Positions 36,782-50,962 of a stretch of DNA of 64,000 nucleotides are shown here, one piece after another. A program made the translations under genes and the position numbers. The stretch spans positions 74,659,763 through 74,723,762 of the forward strand of contig JARDYH010000007.1 of assembly GCA_029215795.1 (NCBI GenBank). Reading direction: 5' to 3'. The stretch's first letter is position 1; each line of letters begins with the position of its first letter. The notes under the pieces were generated by a model that made no database searches, was not told the origin of the DNA, and saw nothing but the letters and a program-made list of their open reading frames with translations. Origin of the DNA: Anniella stebbinsi. Taxonomy: Eukaryota > Chordata > Lepidosauria > Squamata > Anniellidae.

Positions 36782-39700
36782 CACGTGTATGTGTGTTTGT
36801 GTAAAGCCAGGGCTATGGATGTTCTTTCTTCCTGAGGGCTAAATTCAAATTTGGAGAAGTCTTGAGGGATTGCATTCAAGGATAGATGGACTTATCCATG
36901 TCTGATTCATTTGGATGCTCACCCTGCCACTGCTAACATCTGCATCCACTCACGGTGCCACAGTAGCTTCTTCTGAGGCTCAGCAAGCCTCCGACAAGAT
37001 CCGAGCCCATCCCCTCTTGTCCGGAGCCTCCATGGTGCACAGCAATGCAGGCTTTGGAAATCATGTATTTCCCCTGTTGCGCACATGGGGCCATTAAAGG
37101 TGCCATTTATGCAATGGGGGAAATACGTAATTTCTAGATCCCCATGATGGAGGCTCCAGATGTGGACAGACACCTGCTGGGTGCTTGTTGGACCATGCAG
37201 GTGTCCAAACTGTGGAGAGGGTGAAGGCGAGTCTGTCAGACTCTGGGACCCAGTCGGACACCTGTGATATCTCTAAACAACACAAATTATCTTGTTTTAA
37301 GTTAACTTCCGACTTCATGACAAAATAGCCCTGACATAGACATGGATATTTCCTTACCATAGGACCTTCGCCACCCCCTTCTTCATTACCATCACCATCA
37401 CCACCGCCTCCTAAAAGCATAGGCAACATGGCCTACAAAGAAGAAAAGAGCATCATCCTCTGTAATGCACATCATCCAGGGTAGGCAATCTCTTGCCCTC
37501 CAGATGTTTTGGAAGACATCATCATCATCATCATCATCACCTCCATCATAAACTTCTAATGCCGTGGTGTTCATCCTGTAATTGGGGGAACCTGGGGTTC
37601 CTTGGAACTCCTTGAGAAGATCAGTAATGGGGAGCAGGCTCCCCTGATGGACAGCTTTCATACTGCTGTCCTACAATACATTTCCCAGAATCCTTTGAAA
37701 CATTTAGGGGCCCCAGGGTGGAAGTACATGGAGTCATCAGCTAAACAGGCAAGTTGCTTTAAATAACTTTCATCAAGATTGAAAGGTTATGAGTTTGAGT
37801 AGAGATGGGTGAGTTCCCCTACACCCTGCTCACGTGCAGCTCACCAGGCTCCTACCACTTGCCCCAATCTTGCTGGGCATGTGGGCCTGAGCTGCTAGAT
37901 GGTCCATGGGCACCCAGCAATTTTCTGCAAAATCATGGATAAGCTATTTACAGGAATCATTGCACAAATTGGAGGCCATATATCACATGATATTCATAAA
38001 ATTGCAGGAGTAAGTGGTCTAAATGGAAAAACAGGAAGGGGCGAGCTTGCCCGACTTGAGTTGGGCAAGTCATGGACCTACGAGGTGGCCTCTGGGGAGG
38101 GTGGTGGTGGATGTGGGTGGGAAGTCTGCTGGACTCCTGAACCTGGTCAGGCACTTGTGGCATCCAACAGGGTCACCACTTCCAATATCAGAATGAGCAT
38201 GTGTGAAGGGTTGAGGCCTACACAGGCTTGGTTTTGGTTTCAGCCTGAAGGCCTGGAAAGCCTCTGATGGGAGGGGGGCATTCCTAAGTTTCATTTTCCC
38301 CTAAAGGAGTTAAGTTCCATTTCTCCAGTTTTCAGTTACCGATTGTAGGTTTCAGTTTCTGTATTAGGGTATATAAAGGGGTGGACTTAACTGCATGGTG
38401 TGGTGGTTGTGGGAAAAGAGAGAGCTGGAGAGAGACTCTGGAAGAAGGACAAGGCCTGAGAAGAAGGCTAGAAGAAATTCTTGGCTTAACTACAGGTGAG
38501 TGTAGTTAGGTTAGAGGATTCTGCAGTTTTACATATTTTACATATGCCTTTATAAGTTTTCCAGCTCTGTTTGACTAAATCCCTTAAGTTCATGTGAATT
38601 TTGCCGTACCTTCTATAAAATAGTAAATTGTTGTGGTAAAAACCTTATTGTTCAGAGTGTCATTTTCACCATGCCTAAGGCCTAAACCTCACGTTACTGA
38701 GAGGGGAAGGTGAGAGGTAAAAACTAGATTGCTGAAGAGGGGCTCTTAAAAAGACAAACATCTTTAAGAAGCTGATCAAGGGGTCCAGGTAAAGGTGGAA
38801 CCTTGACACATGGTGTTAGTGGTGGGATTCTGATAACAGTGAAATTTGGCACTCCAAAGAGTATTTAAGGCTTTACCAATAGAGCTGATAAAGGCAGTAT
38901 ATATTTTATTTTTGGGCCTCGGAGTAAGGAAAAAGATAGGCTAGCAGTATGAGCCAGTACCTCTCCATGAACAAAACTGCTCTGATTCAGTAATGTGAAA
39001 AGGGCAAATTGCCGTAGAAAGAGAAAACAGCAGAAGAACTTGAAGTTATGCAGATCTCCCATGCGGCAGTAGCTGGAGCTGATTCTTCAAATCCCAGTAC
39101 AGCAAGGCCCACCAGTTCTGTGGACTCCCAAGCAAAAGAATGGCAGAACTGCGGATGTTGGCCAAGCAGAAGGAAGAAGAGACCAAGTTAGAGTGGGAGC
39201 GGATCCGGCAGGAAGAGGAACAACGCAGGCTGCAAGAGGCACAACTAAAAGCCCAAGAGGAACAATGCAGACATGAGGAAAAGATGATGCAGCTGAGACA
39301 GGAGCAACCTGCCAAGGTCACCTCCAAAGACTTCACAGCATGCACCCCTGGAGAAGACCCACAGGAGTTTCTGACCCCCTTTGAATTGGCGGTGTTGAAG
39401 TGGGGACTGCAGGAGGGTGAATATATGAATTTTGTGCCTAATTTGATCAAAGGGGAGCTGGCAGAAATTTATAACAGTATGCCAGAGGGTGGGGCTGGTA
39501 CCTATGTTCAGTTTAAAAAAACTGTGTTCAAAAGGTTCAGGTTGGGTCCAGAGCATTTTAGGAAAAAATTCAGAAGTTTAAGACCTGAACCTGGTAGAGT
39601 TTAGAGCAAAACTAAAAAAAAAAAAAATACCTGCTAGTAAAATGGCTGGATGAAGCTAAAGCTGATAGCAGGGAAAAGGTGCTAGAAATAATGGCTCTAG

Positions 39701-42700
39701 ATCAGTTTTGTTTTCGGTTGCCCAGGGAAATAAAGCTGAAGATTCAGGATAAATATAAAGATCCTGAAACCATAAGCCAAGCTACTGAAATGGCAGACAA
39801 ACTGATTGAAAACCGGGAAGGGTTAGGCCCCAGGATTGAGTCTGAAAAGAAGTGAGGAGAAAGCGCAGGGAAAAAGGGGTTTAAAAAACCTCCAACTTAT
39901 TCCTTTTACCTAGGGTGACCAGATAAAATCCAGGTCAGGGCTCATGTAACTTTAACAGTTGTAGAGAAAAGGGAATTTCAGCCAGTGTCATATGTATGCA
40001 ATTAGTTCCTGATGAAATTCCCTCTTCATCACAACAGTTAAAGTTGCAGGGGCCCTGCCTTCTTTTGTATATGGTCACTCTAGTATAGTGCCTGCAACTT
40101 TAACTGTTGTGATGAAGAGGGAATTTCACCAAGGACTAATTGCATGTAGTGGCAAGGCATTTTTGAAGAATCGGTTGCATTGAGGAAAAGAAGGTAATGC
40201 CTTTAACTTTTTTATTTTTAAAGATAGAAGCATGAAACTTGGCCACATTGGAGATGGCGTGTAGGTAGTTATGTGTGAGAAATTTCGGAAACATAGGTTC
40301 AAGTGTGTAGTGGCAAGGTATTTTTGGAAAAATGAGGAAAGAAACACCTTTATCTTTTTTTATTTTTAAAGATAGAAGCATGAATTGTGGCCACATTGCA
40401 GATGAGTTTGAGGTACATATGTGTGAGAAATTTGAGAAACATAGGTGCAGGCATTTTGTGGCTATGATTATTTTTACTTTAAAAGTTCCATAAGTTCCAA
40501 AACAGTGGTGGGAGAAGGCGGAGGTGGGTGGGTGCTGTTTGACAGCTGTCAAACCCACTGTTTTGGAACTTATGATGGAGGCTGCAGATGGAGGCAGACA
40601 CCTGCTGGACTGTGCAGACGTTCAAAATGTGGAGGGGGTGAAGGTGAGTCTGTCAGACTCTGGGACCCAGTTGGACACCTGCGACATCTCTAAACAACAA
40701 ATATTATCCTGCTTTAATTTAACTTCCGACTTCATGTCAAAAAACAGACCTGACATAGACATGGATATTTCCTTACCATAAGAGCTTCGCCTCCTCCGCC
40801 ACCCCCTTCTTCGTCATCACCACCACCGCTCGCTGAAAGCATTGGCAGCAGTTTCTACAAGGAAGAAAAGAGCATCATCCACTGTAAAGCACATCATCAT
40901 GATTCTGTCTTGGTCATGCCTTCGTCAGAGTAGACAAGCTGTTGCCCTCCAGATGTTTTGGGAGCCATCACCACCATCATCATCCTCTCCATCATAGTCA
41001 TCTAGTGCAGTGGTGTTCATCCTGTAATTGGGGGAATCTGGGATTCCTTGGAACTCCTTGAGAACTAGGGATGTGCACGGACCCCCCGGATCGGATTGGG
41101 ACCCGGATCGGGACCTCCGAGATTGTCCTGGATCATTCAGGACAAAATCAGAGGCCAACTGTATCAGATCCGGTCTGATCCTGATCCAAAAATTGGACAT
41201 CCATTTTTTGGATCGGCCGCCATTTTTGTTTTTTCCATAGACTTGCATTGGGGGAAAGCTTTCCCCCAATGCAAGTCTATGAGGAAAAAATGGCAGCAGG
41301 TGGGTGAAGGGGGGCCTAACTCCCTCCTCCCCTCGAGGTTCTTACCTCCCGGGGCCGTCCGCTGTGGATGGCCCCGGCAGGTAAGCCCCCTCCCCCATGC
41401 TCCTTATCCCCCTGGGGCCGCCAGCGGATGGAAGTGGACGGCCCCAGGTTGGTAAACCGCCTCCCCCTCCCCCTGCTTACCTTCCGTGGCCGTCCGCTCC
41501 TGTCCTCCGCTGGCCGCTACTGCAAGCAGGCTTCGTAGCCTGCCCGTAGGTAGCACGCCAGGTCATCACTTGGCGCGCTACCTAGGGGCAGGCTGCGAAG
41601 CCTGCTTGCAGTAGCGGCCAGCAGCGGACGGGAGTTGACGGCTACGGAAGGTAAGCGGGCCATGGCCCCGTCTCCCCTCCCCCTGCTTACCTTCGGGGGA
41701 CGTCCGCTCCCCTCCGCCTCTGGCCGCTACTGCGAGCAGGCTTTGCGGCTTGCTCCTGAGTAGCGCGCCAGGTGATGGCATCACCTGGCGTGCTACCTAG
41801 GGGCAGGCCGCGAAGCCTGTTCGCAGTAGTGGCCAGCGGCGGACAGGAGCAGATATACCCAGAAGGTAAGCCCCCTGCCCCCATTGTCCGCTTCCATTGG
41901 TGGGCGCCCACCGATCCTCCGATCCATCCGATCTGGATCGGGTCCTTACCAGATCAGATCGGATTGGATCGAACGATCCGCAGGGTGATCGGAAATCAGA
42001 TAACTGTATCCGACTTCCCCTGGATCGGATCCAGATCGTGGATCAGACCCGATCCAGTGCACACCCCTATTGAGAACATTCAGGGCCTCCAGGGTGGAAG
42101 TACAGGGAGCCATAACTAAACAGGAAATTTGCTTTGAATACCTTTCCTCGAGACTGAAAGGTTAGCATATTGAGTTTGAGTGGAGATGGGTGAGCTCCCC
42201 TACACCCTGCTCAGATGCTGCTCACTGCCTCCCACCACTTGCCCCAATCCTGGTGGGCATCTTATGTTCTCCTGAAGCCTACAAAGATTTCACAGTGATA
42301 ACAATGTAAGTAGTAGAATAGTTTCTTACCCCAAGGTTTTTGAATTTCCCCATCATGCCCTACAAGGAAAAGAAAAAGAAAAAAATATTTCTTGTAGACA
42401 TGGGTTTGCAAAGCACTCTTTGGTTGTGCTTATTGAATTTAAGCACTTTTATGCCACCCTTCCATTGTATTCCTGCACGGATTGGCTAAATACTAATAAA
42501 AAAATACAAATAATAAAATATTTGTTATAATTTGTGTGTGTTTGTCTATGTGCATCTGTGTGCAGTTCAGGGATGGGTTAGCTGAAATTTGGCAGTGGTG
42601 TTAAAAGAAAGAAATAGCCGCCCTTTTTTCTAACTGTGCTTCACTACCAGATTTCAGTAGCAAGCCCTGAATGTCTTCTATCGAAAGGAGCCTTCCCCCC

Positions 42701-42977
42701 TTCCCCACATCACTGCTGCAACAGCAAAGTTTAGCAAATTCAGTGGTGGGTGGACCAGGAGAAGAAGAATGCCCTAGTTGGATTATGAATCCTCAATCCC
42801 TGGACTTTGGCCAGCCTTGATACATTTATTTATGTATTTATTTACATATTATTTTTATTTATTTATTTATTTATTTATCTATCTTATATAGATTTTTCCT
42901 CCTAGGAAATAATCCCCCCTCCTCTCTATTTTATTCTCACAACAACAACCCTGTGAGGTAGGTTAGGCTGAGATAGA

Positions 42978-43041
<64 letters not shown>

Positions 43042-46000
43042 ACGTGTATGTGTGTTTGTGTAAAGCCAGGGCTATGGATGTTCTTTCTTCCTGAGGGCTA
43101 AATTCAAATTTGGAGAAGTCTTGAGGGATTGCATTCAAGGATAGATGGACTTATCCATGTCTGATTCATTTGGATGCTCACCCTGCCACTGCTAACATCT
43201 GCATCCACTCACGGTGCCACAGTAGCTTCTTCTGAGGCTCAGCAAGCCTCCGACAAGATCCGAGCCCATCCCCTCTTGTCCGGAGCCTCCATGGTGCACA
43301 GCAATGCAGGCTTTGGAAATCATGTATTTCCCCTGTTGCGCACATGGGGCCATTAAAGGTGCCATTTATGCAATGGGGGAAATACGTAATTTCTAGATCC
43401 CCATGATGGAGGCTCCAGATGTGGACAGATACCTGCTGGGTGCTTGTTGGACCATGCAGGTGTCCAAACCGTGGAGAGGGTGAAGGCGAGTCTGTCAGAC
43501 TCTGGGACCCAGTCGGACACCTGCGATATCTCTAAACAACACAAATTATCTTGTTTTAAGTTAACTTCTGACTTCATGACAAAATAGTCCTGACATAGAC
43601 ATGGATATTTCCTCTCCTTAAGACCTTTGCCACCTTCTTCGCCATCACCACCACCAACTGCTGAAAGCATAGGCAGCAGACTCTACAAGGAAGAAAAGAG
43701 CATCATCCTCTGTAATGCACATCATCATGATTTTGTCTTGGTCATGCATTAGATCAGAGTAGACAAGCTGTTGCCCTCCAGATGTTTTGTACAAAATAAT
43801 CACAATCATAATCAATCCCAGTTTAATTTTAAGATGTTTTTGATAATGCATTTGTTTTTATCTGTTTTAATGGTTTATCTATTTTATTGTTTTTATATTT
43901 ATATTTATTGTTCTTCCCTGCCTCGATCTGGATGGAGAGGCGGGTTAGAAATGAAATAAATAAATGATAATAAATAATAATAATAATCATGTTCTAGAGC
44001 AGTGGTGTTCCAACAATGATTGAGGAATGCTAGGATTCCTTGGAAGTCCTTGAGAAGATCAGCAATGGGGAGCAAGTTCCCCTGAAATACAGCTTTCACA
44101 CTACTGTCCTAGAGTATTTCTCCCAGAAACCTTTGGAATATACAGGACTTCCATGGCAGAAGTGAAGGGAATTTTCATCCAAATGGGCAAATCACCCGGC
44201 ACTCTACTGAGAAGCAGGCCACAAAGCCTGCTTCTCAGTAGTAAGGAAACAGCAGACAGCAGTGGACGGTCCCGGCAGGGAAGTGGGGACCTCCCCCTGC
44301 CTTCCTCCCTCCCCCCCACTCACGCTCCTTACCAGCCAGGGCCAGCCACTGCCGGCTGCTGCCGGCCGCTGCTTCAGTACTACTGAGAAACAGGCCTTGC
44401 GACCTGTTCCACAGTAGAGGGCTGGCACGCCGGGTGATGTCACAACTCGGGGTGCCATCGCTCTATTGTGGAACAAGCCACAAGGCCTGCTTCTCAGTAG
44501 TACGGAAGCAGCAGCAGGCAGCGGAAGGCCCTGGCAGGTAAGGAGTGTGAGGGAGGGAGGGAGGGAGGGAGGGAGGGAGGGAGGGAGGGAGGGGAGTTAG
44601 GTCCCCACTCACCTGCCACCATATTTTCCCCATAGACTTGCTTTGGGGGAAAGCTTTCTTTCCTTCAATGCAAGCCTATGGGGAAAATAATTCAAAATTG
44701 TGTTCGATTTTCTGATTTTTTCCAATTCAAAACGGACCAGAAAAAATCGTATGTTTGAAGGACTGCATCAGAATCAGACATCAGATGTCCGATTCCTCCG
44801 ATTATAATCGGATTCGGACATTGGATCTGATACGATGCACATCCCTACAACTAAGCCATTCTTCAGATATCTCAGGCCCAAACCATCAGTAGAGTTTGTG
44901 CAGTTTCTAACACAGCAAGCGTTCAAATTGTATTGGGAGGGAGTCCCTTAGGGTGATTCTATGTGCCTCCCAATAAAGACATCAGTAATGTTTTGGGATG
45001 AATTGCAACTTCACAATAGGAAGATCACAGAAGGAAATGAGAAAAGGTAACACACATCTTACCATAAGTCCACCGGCGCCGCCACCTCCAAGCAGAGACC
45101 CTAGATCCTACAAAAGAAAGCAAAGGTGTCAGTCTTCCTCTGATTAATACCTATGTGCATTCTGCTCCTATCTTGAGTATGTCATTTATGAGTTCCTGCA
45201 TTCTCTGGGCCAGGAAATCTTTGTCTTCTGACATGATATTGAGAGACAGGGATTGATTTAATTGCTGGGAAGTTGAGTTTCACATGCCAATTCTGTGATG
45301 ATCAAGTGTAACAAATATTTTGAGCATAAAGAAAATAGTCAAGATTCAGACAGTCAACATTCCCCAGGTGGAAATCTTATACTCTTAATTAGGGATGTGC
45401 ACTGGATTGGGTCCGATCCACGATCCGAATCTGATCCAGGGGAAATCGGATACAATTATCCAATTTCCGATCTTACCGCTGGATCATTCGATCCAATCCG
45501 ATCTGATCCAGAAAGGTTCCAATCCAGATCGGATGGATCGGAGGATCGGTGGGCGCCCGCTGGCACCTTCCGCCGCTTCCATTGGCGGGCGCCTGCCGAT
45601 GGAAGCAGACAGCGGGGGGGGGGGGGGCTTCCCTGGCGGGGCTGTCTGCTTCCATCGGCGGATGCCAGCGGGCGCCCGCTGATGGAAGCGGACAACAGGG
45701 GCAGGGGGCGGCGGACGGGAGCGGAAGTCCCCTGAAGGTAAGCAGGGGGGAGGGGCCCCCGCAGCGCATTTACCTTCCATGGCCATCCACTCCCGGCTGC
45801 TATCACGAGCAGGCTTCACGGCCTGCCCCTAGGTAGCGCACCAGGTGATCATCACCTGATGATCACCTGGCGCGCTACCTAAGGGCAAGCCGTGATGCCT
45901 GCTCGCAGTAGCAGCCAGCAGTGGACGGGAGCGGACAGCCACAGAAGGTAAGCAGGGGGAGGGGGAGGGGGCTTACCCACCCGGGGCCGTCCGCTTCCAT

Positions 46001-49000
46001 CCACTGGCGCCTGCTGGCACCTACTGGTGCCAGCGGATGGAAGCGGACGGCCCCGGGGAGGGGGGTAAGGAGCGCAGGGGAGGGTGCTTACCTGCCGGGG
46101 CCGTCCACCACGGATAGCCATGGGGGGAGGAGGGAGTTCGGCCCCCCTCCTCCACCCACCGCCATTTTTTCCTCATAGACTTGCATTGGGGGAAAGCTTC
46201 CTTTCCCCCAATGCAAGTCTATGGGGGGGGGGGAGAAATGGTGGCCTATCCAAAAATCGGATGTCCGATTTTTGGATCGGGATCAGACCCGATCTGGTCT
46301 GGGGGGGCCTCTGATTTTGTCCGATCCAATCCGGGACAAAATTGGAGGTCCTGATCCGGGACCCGATCCAATCCGGGGGGGTCCGTGCACACCCCTATTC
46401 TTAATACTGGATGAGAAAACTCAGAAGTTGCAGCTAGTGCAAAATGTAGCAGCTAGACTGCTGACCAGAACATCACTTGAAGACCGTATAATGAGGTAAG
46501 GCTGTGTAGGTCCTGGTCCAGTGCCTAGACTCAGTAATGGGCTGGATGAAGGCCAATAAACTGAAACTGAATCCTGGCAAGACAGAAGCCCTGTGAGTGA
46601 GTGGTTCCTGAGTCCGGGAGATAGGCTCATTGCCTGTTCTAGATGGGTTGCACTCCCTCTGAAAGATCAGGTTCATAGCTTGGGGGTACTCTTAGATCCA
46701 TCTCTGTCACTGGAGGCTCAAGTGGCCACAGCAGCTTGGAGTGCTTTTTACCAGCTTTGGCTAGTTCGCCAGCTACAGCCTCTGCTGGACAGGGATAACT
46801 TGGCCATGGTGGTACAGGCACAGGGCTGTGCAGAGCTGGTAATATGCTCAGGCCAGATGGGAAGTGTGTGTCCCCCCATTTCAAGGCACATATATCCCCG
46901 CTCCGCATGCGGCATGGCCCTCTGGAGCTTGTAGTCCGACCGTGATATTCATGACGGATGGCTTCTGCGCTGTTTCTGCAAGGTGGGCTCCTCGCTTCTT
47001 GATGGGCCACTTATGCTATGGAAGCAGTACTGTATGCTAGGGGGGACCTTCTCATCAGAGTGCCCCCTCAAAATCGTGGGCTCCAGGCCAACTGGCCCCA
47101 CTGCCCCACCTCTGCACGGCCCTGTACAGGCATTGGTAACTAGAGCTGTGACCAGATCCGGAGCCAGATCCTAAATGTAGAGTGGATCTGGCCGATCTGG
47201 CCTGATCTGTGCCCGATCTGAACCAGATCGGATTGGGCCCGTATTGGGCTGGATTGGATCCATGATTTGGATCCGCTCCAGGTCCATGCAGAGCCCACCC
47301 TCTTGCTCTCCCCGCTCTCTCTCTCCCTCCCCCCAATCACCCTGCTTACCTGCAACCTCCTCCATGTAGTCCCCTGTTGTCCTCCGCATCATCCTGCCTC
47401 CTCAATGTTGGCCGGCCGCTTTCCCACTCACACCGGGTGATGACGTTACCCTCTGGCTGGCCAACATCGAGGAGGCAGGACAATGCAGATGATGACGGGG
47501 GACAAAGCGGAGGAGGCTGCAGGTAAGCAAGGTGACTCGGAGGAGGGACCGAGGGAGCAGGGAGAGCAGGAGGGAGGGCTCTGCACAGACCTGGAGCGGA
47601 TCCGGATCCAGATCCAAGGTGGATTGGATTGGGCCCAATCTGACACGGGTTGGATCAGGCCCAATCTGGATCTCCCAGATCAGGATACAGATTGGGTCGA
47701 AGGGTCCATGCACAGCTCTATTGGTAACCTCAAGATTGGATTATTGCAATGCTCTCTATTTGAGGCTGCCTGTTATCTGGAGCTGCTACTTTCCAGCATG
47801 TAGCTCCTTTCCTGAGGGAACTGCACTGGCTGCCTATTTGCTACTGGGCCAAGTTTAAGGTTCTTGTACTAGTGTACAAAGCTCTAAACAACATGGGACC
47901 AGGATACCTGAGAGAGCACATTCTCCCCTATCAACCTGTCCTGTCATTGACATCATCCGAATGCATGCTCATGGTGGTTCCACATAGACCTACCATCCGA
48001 TTGGAATCCACCAGGGGAAGAGCCTTCAGTGTGGTGGCCCCCATACCATGGAATTCCCTTCCTCTGGAGGTCAGGCAGGCACTAACTTTGTATTCCTGCT
48101 GCTGCCTCCTGAAAATTTCATTGTTCCTAGAAGCCTTCCCTTAATGACCAGCAGTAGTTTATTTTGCACTTTGTTTCTTCTAAAAATCTACTTTTAATGT
48201 GTTTTTATTCTGTTTTATTCTATTTTATTTTGTCCACTGCTCCGAAATTCTGAATGGGGAGCAGTACATAAATATTGAAAATAAATAAATAAATAAAACA
48301 CCACTCTTAAAGGAATTGCACTAGCTGCCTATATACTTCCAGTCATAATTCAAGGTGTTGGTAATGTCTTGAGACTTTGACACTTGAGGGAGCGCCTCTC
48401 CCTATACATGCCTGTCCAAGATTTGAGATCTGTTGGAGGAGCCCTCCTCTGTGTCCCACCAGTGCGAGACATACATTATGGTGGGACATGGGAGAGGGCC
48501 TTCTCTGTTTTGGCACCCTAGTTGTGGAATGCCCACCCATTGGAGGCCCAACTGGTGCAGATGCTGGCTTCATTTTGGTGCCAAGTTAAAATGTGGCTTT
48601 TTATCAAAACCTTTGCTGGCTAAATTTGCACATAGCTTTAATTGTTTTTACTGGGTTTTTTTACTGGTATTAGCTTGTTAATGGTTTTATATGTTTTAGC
48701 TGTGCAAATTATTTATTGTTTTTTATTGCTTGAATTGATTTTCTCTGTATGTTGCCCTGAGTTCCTAATGATATAGTGCAGGATGCAAACGCTTTATTTA
48801 AATAAATAAATCTCACTGGATAGCCTGGATTGTATCTGATTTGAGAGTAAAGGGGCGAGGCAGCATCCTGTATGGAGCATTGCTCAGTGGTAGAGCACAT
48901 GCTTTATATGCAGAAGGTGCCGTGTTCAATCCAATTAAAAAAGATCAGGTCTACTGGAGTTAGGGCCCACCGGAATGGAGGGCAAACTTTTTTTATTAAC

Positions 49001-50919
49001 AGGGAGACTGGTGTCAACTGCCACCACCATTCCCAAAGAAATTCCCTGATCCTTCTGAACTCAGCTGCAATCCCCCTACTAGCTGGAGGAAAATGAACTT
49101 TCTGAAACTGTATGCAAATTTGGTCAAACGGCATTAACAAAGACACTAATGTATAAGCCTTTTTTAAAACACACACATAATACTTTAACTTTCTCCAATC
49201 TCTCTTCAGCTTCAGCTGTGTAGCAATCATTTTTTGACTGTGCTCTGTTCATTGATTTCACAGTGAGCTAAGAAAACTATGCAATGTTCTCTACCAGCAA
49301 AAGTTTCATAAATTGTGGGTATTTGTGTGTGTATGTGTGTGTGTATTTTTCCAGAGTGGGAGTGAGGGTGGGATCTGAGTCCATCAATGAGAGGGTGACA
49401 GAGCAGACAACATCTGACAATCTACAAAACATAGATGGACTAGATTAATCACAATCCACACATCCCTACTTATAGGGTTGTGTTTTTTTTTAATGAGGAT
49501 AAAATGGGTATGGGGAAGACCATGCAGGCTTCATTTGGCTCCTTAGAAGGGAAGGAATAGGAGACAGTAATAATCATCTTCTTCCCCGCTCTCACCCTTG
49601 AGTTATGGTTTTGGAGTAAAATAGCTGTTTCAGAAATTTAGCTTTATGTGGCTTACCGGCATCCCACCTTCATCGTCATCCCCGGCATCCTGCAAAAAAA
49701 AAACACCATTTATTCAGGTTCATGACTGTCACTTAGAGATGGATGGTTTCAATTAGTGATGGATGCAGACATGTTTGTTGGACTGCAACTCCCATTAACC
49801 CTTGTCATTGGTTATGCTGGCTGAGGATGATGGGAGTTGCAGTCCCACAACCTCTGCAGGGCCCCACGTCCCCCATCCCTGGTTTAAACAGTTGTAGAGA
49901 TGAGTCTAGAACATTGGTGTTGCCGGGTCTATACTTCTAAGTATTCTGGGAAATAGGTGCTCATTGCCTTTGAAATTGCACACATCACAGTCCTTCTTGC
50001 TGCGGATCTGCTGCTCAGCAGGCAAGAAGAGAAGGGAACTGCCGCTTCCAAGCCTCACCAAATCTTCTTCCATCCCTGCAGACCTTTCCTCTTTTCTCTC
50101 TTTCTATCTCTCTACTCCCAGCCTCTAGCCTTACTATTTCTCTCCATCCAAACCCTTCCCTCTCGAATTCTCTTCCTCCCTATCACTAGTTTTCTTCTTT
50201 CTCTCCCTTCCTAGCCCTCCTCTTTATCTCCTAATTATAATATTGTTTCTCTCCACTCCCAGCCTCTAGCCTCACTATTTATCTTCCCCACCTCTTTGCC
50301 CCACTGTTTCTCCTGACTCCTAGCTTCTAGTCTTGCTCTTTCTCTCCCCTCTCCCCTGTTGTCTTGTCATTTCCTCCCCCCAGCCTCTAGCCTCACTATT
50401 TATCTTCCTTTCACACACACCCTTTAGCTCACTTTTGACTAGCCAGGCCCCCACGACACCCCTTATATGACTAGTTTCGTCTTCCACAGCAGCTATTTTG
50501 GTGGTGGTGCCTATAGCAGTTTCTCATATTCCCAAATGTGACCACAGATCCAAAAATGTTGGGGACCCCCTGAGCTAGAAGCCATGGTGCTGAAGAGGCG
50601 GGTCCACACCACAGTTTGCGGCACAAGCTAAAGCCATCCCATGTGGTCCAATTCCATAACTAGCAGCATATGGTTCCCCTTTATGCATGCATGTGTGTAT
50701 TAATTATGAACCTGTTAAATCCAAATCAAAACAAAGATGTAGCATTAAAAGGTCAAACAATAATTCTATTTCTGATAGCTTGAAAAAACTTCCTCTTTTC
50801 CTTACAAATGAAACTGTGAGCACATCTTTGACCATCAATTCAACTTGGACAAGATGTCAAGAGGAACCAGAGACAATGGCCTTAGGTGGTGGATCCAGCC
50901 CTTGGGCAGCAAGCTGGCC

Positions 50920-50962
<43 letters not shown>

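Larger units (their letters stand above)
31689..37301. repeat. Tandem block, copy 1 (5,613 bp)
   Basis: Starts at ttaacttctgacttcatgac; the same sequence restarts at 37,302 and at 43,561. Contains three gene D exons (31,745; 35,432; 35,974) and an antisense gypsy gag. Near-identical over long stretches to copy 2. Confidence 0.85.
37302..43560. repeat. Tandem block, copy 2 (6,259 bp)
   Basis: Second copy of the 31,689-37,301 block. It is longer because of the hAT element at 41,066-42,069. A MITE at 39.9 kb has replaced part of the gag. Confidence 0.85.

Noticed and set aside
48874..48940. tRNA gene
   Set aside because: A- and B-box-like sequences are present, but the fold is incomplete and it continues into SINE-like sequence.
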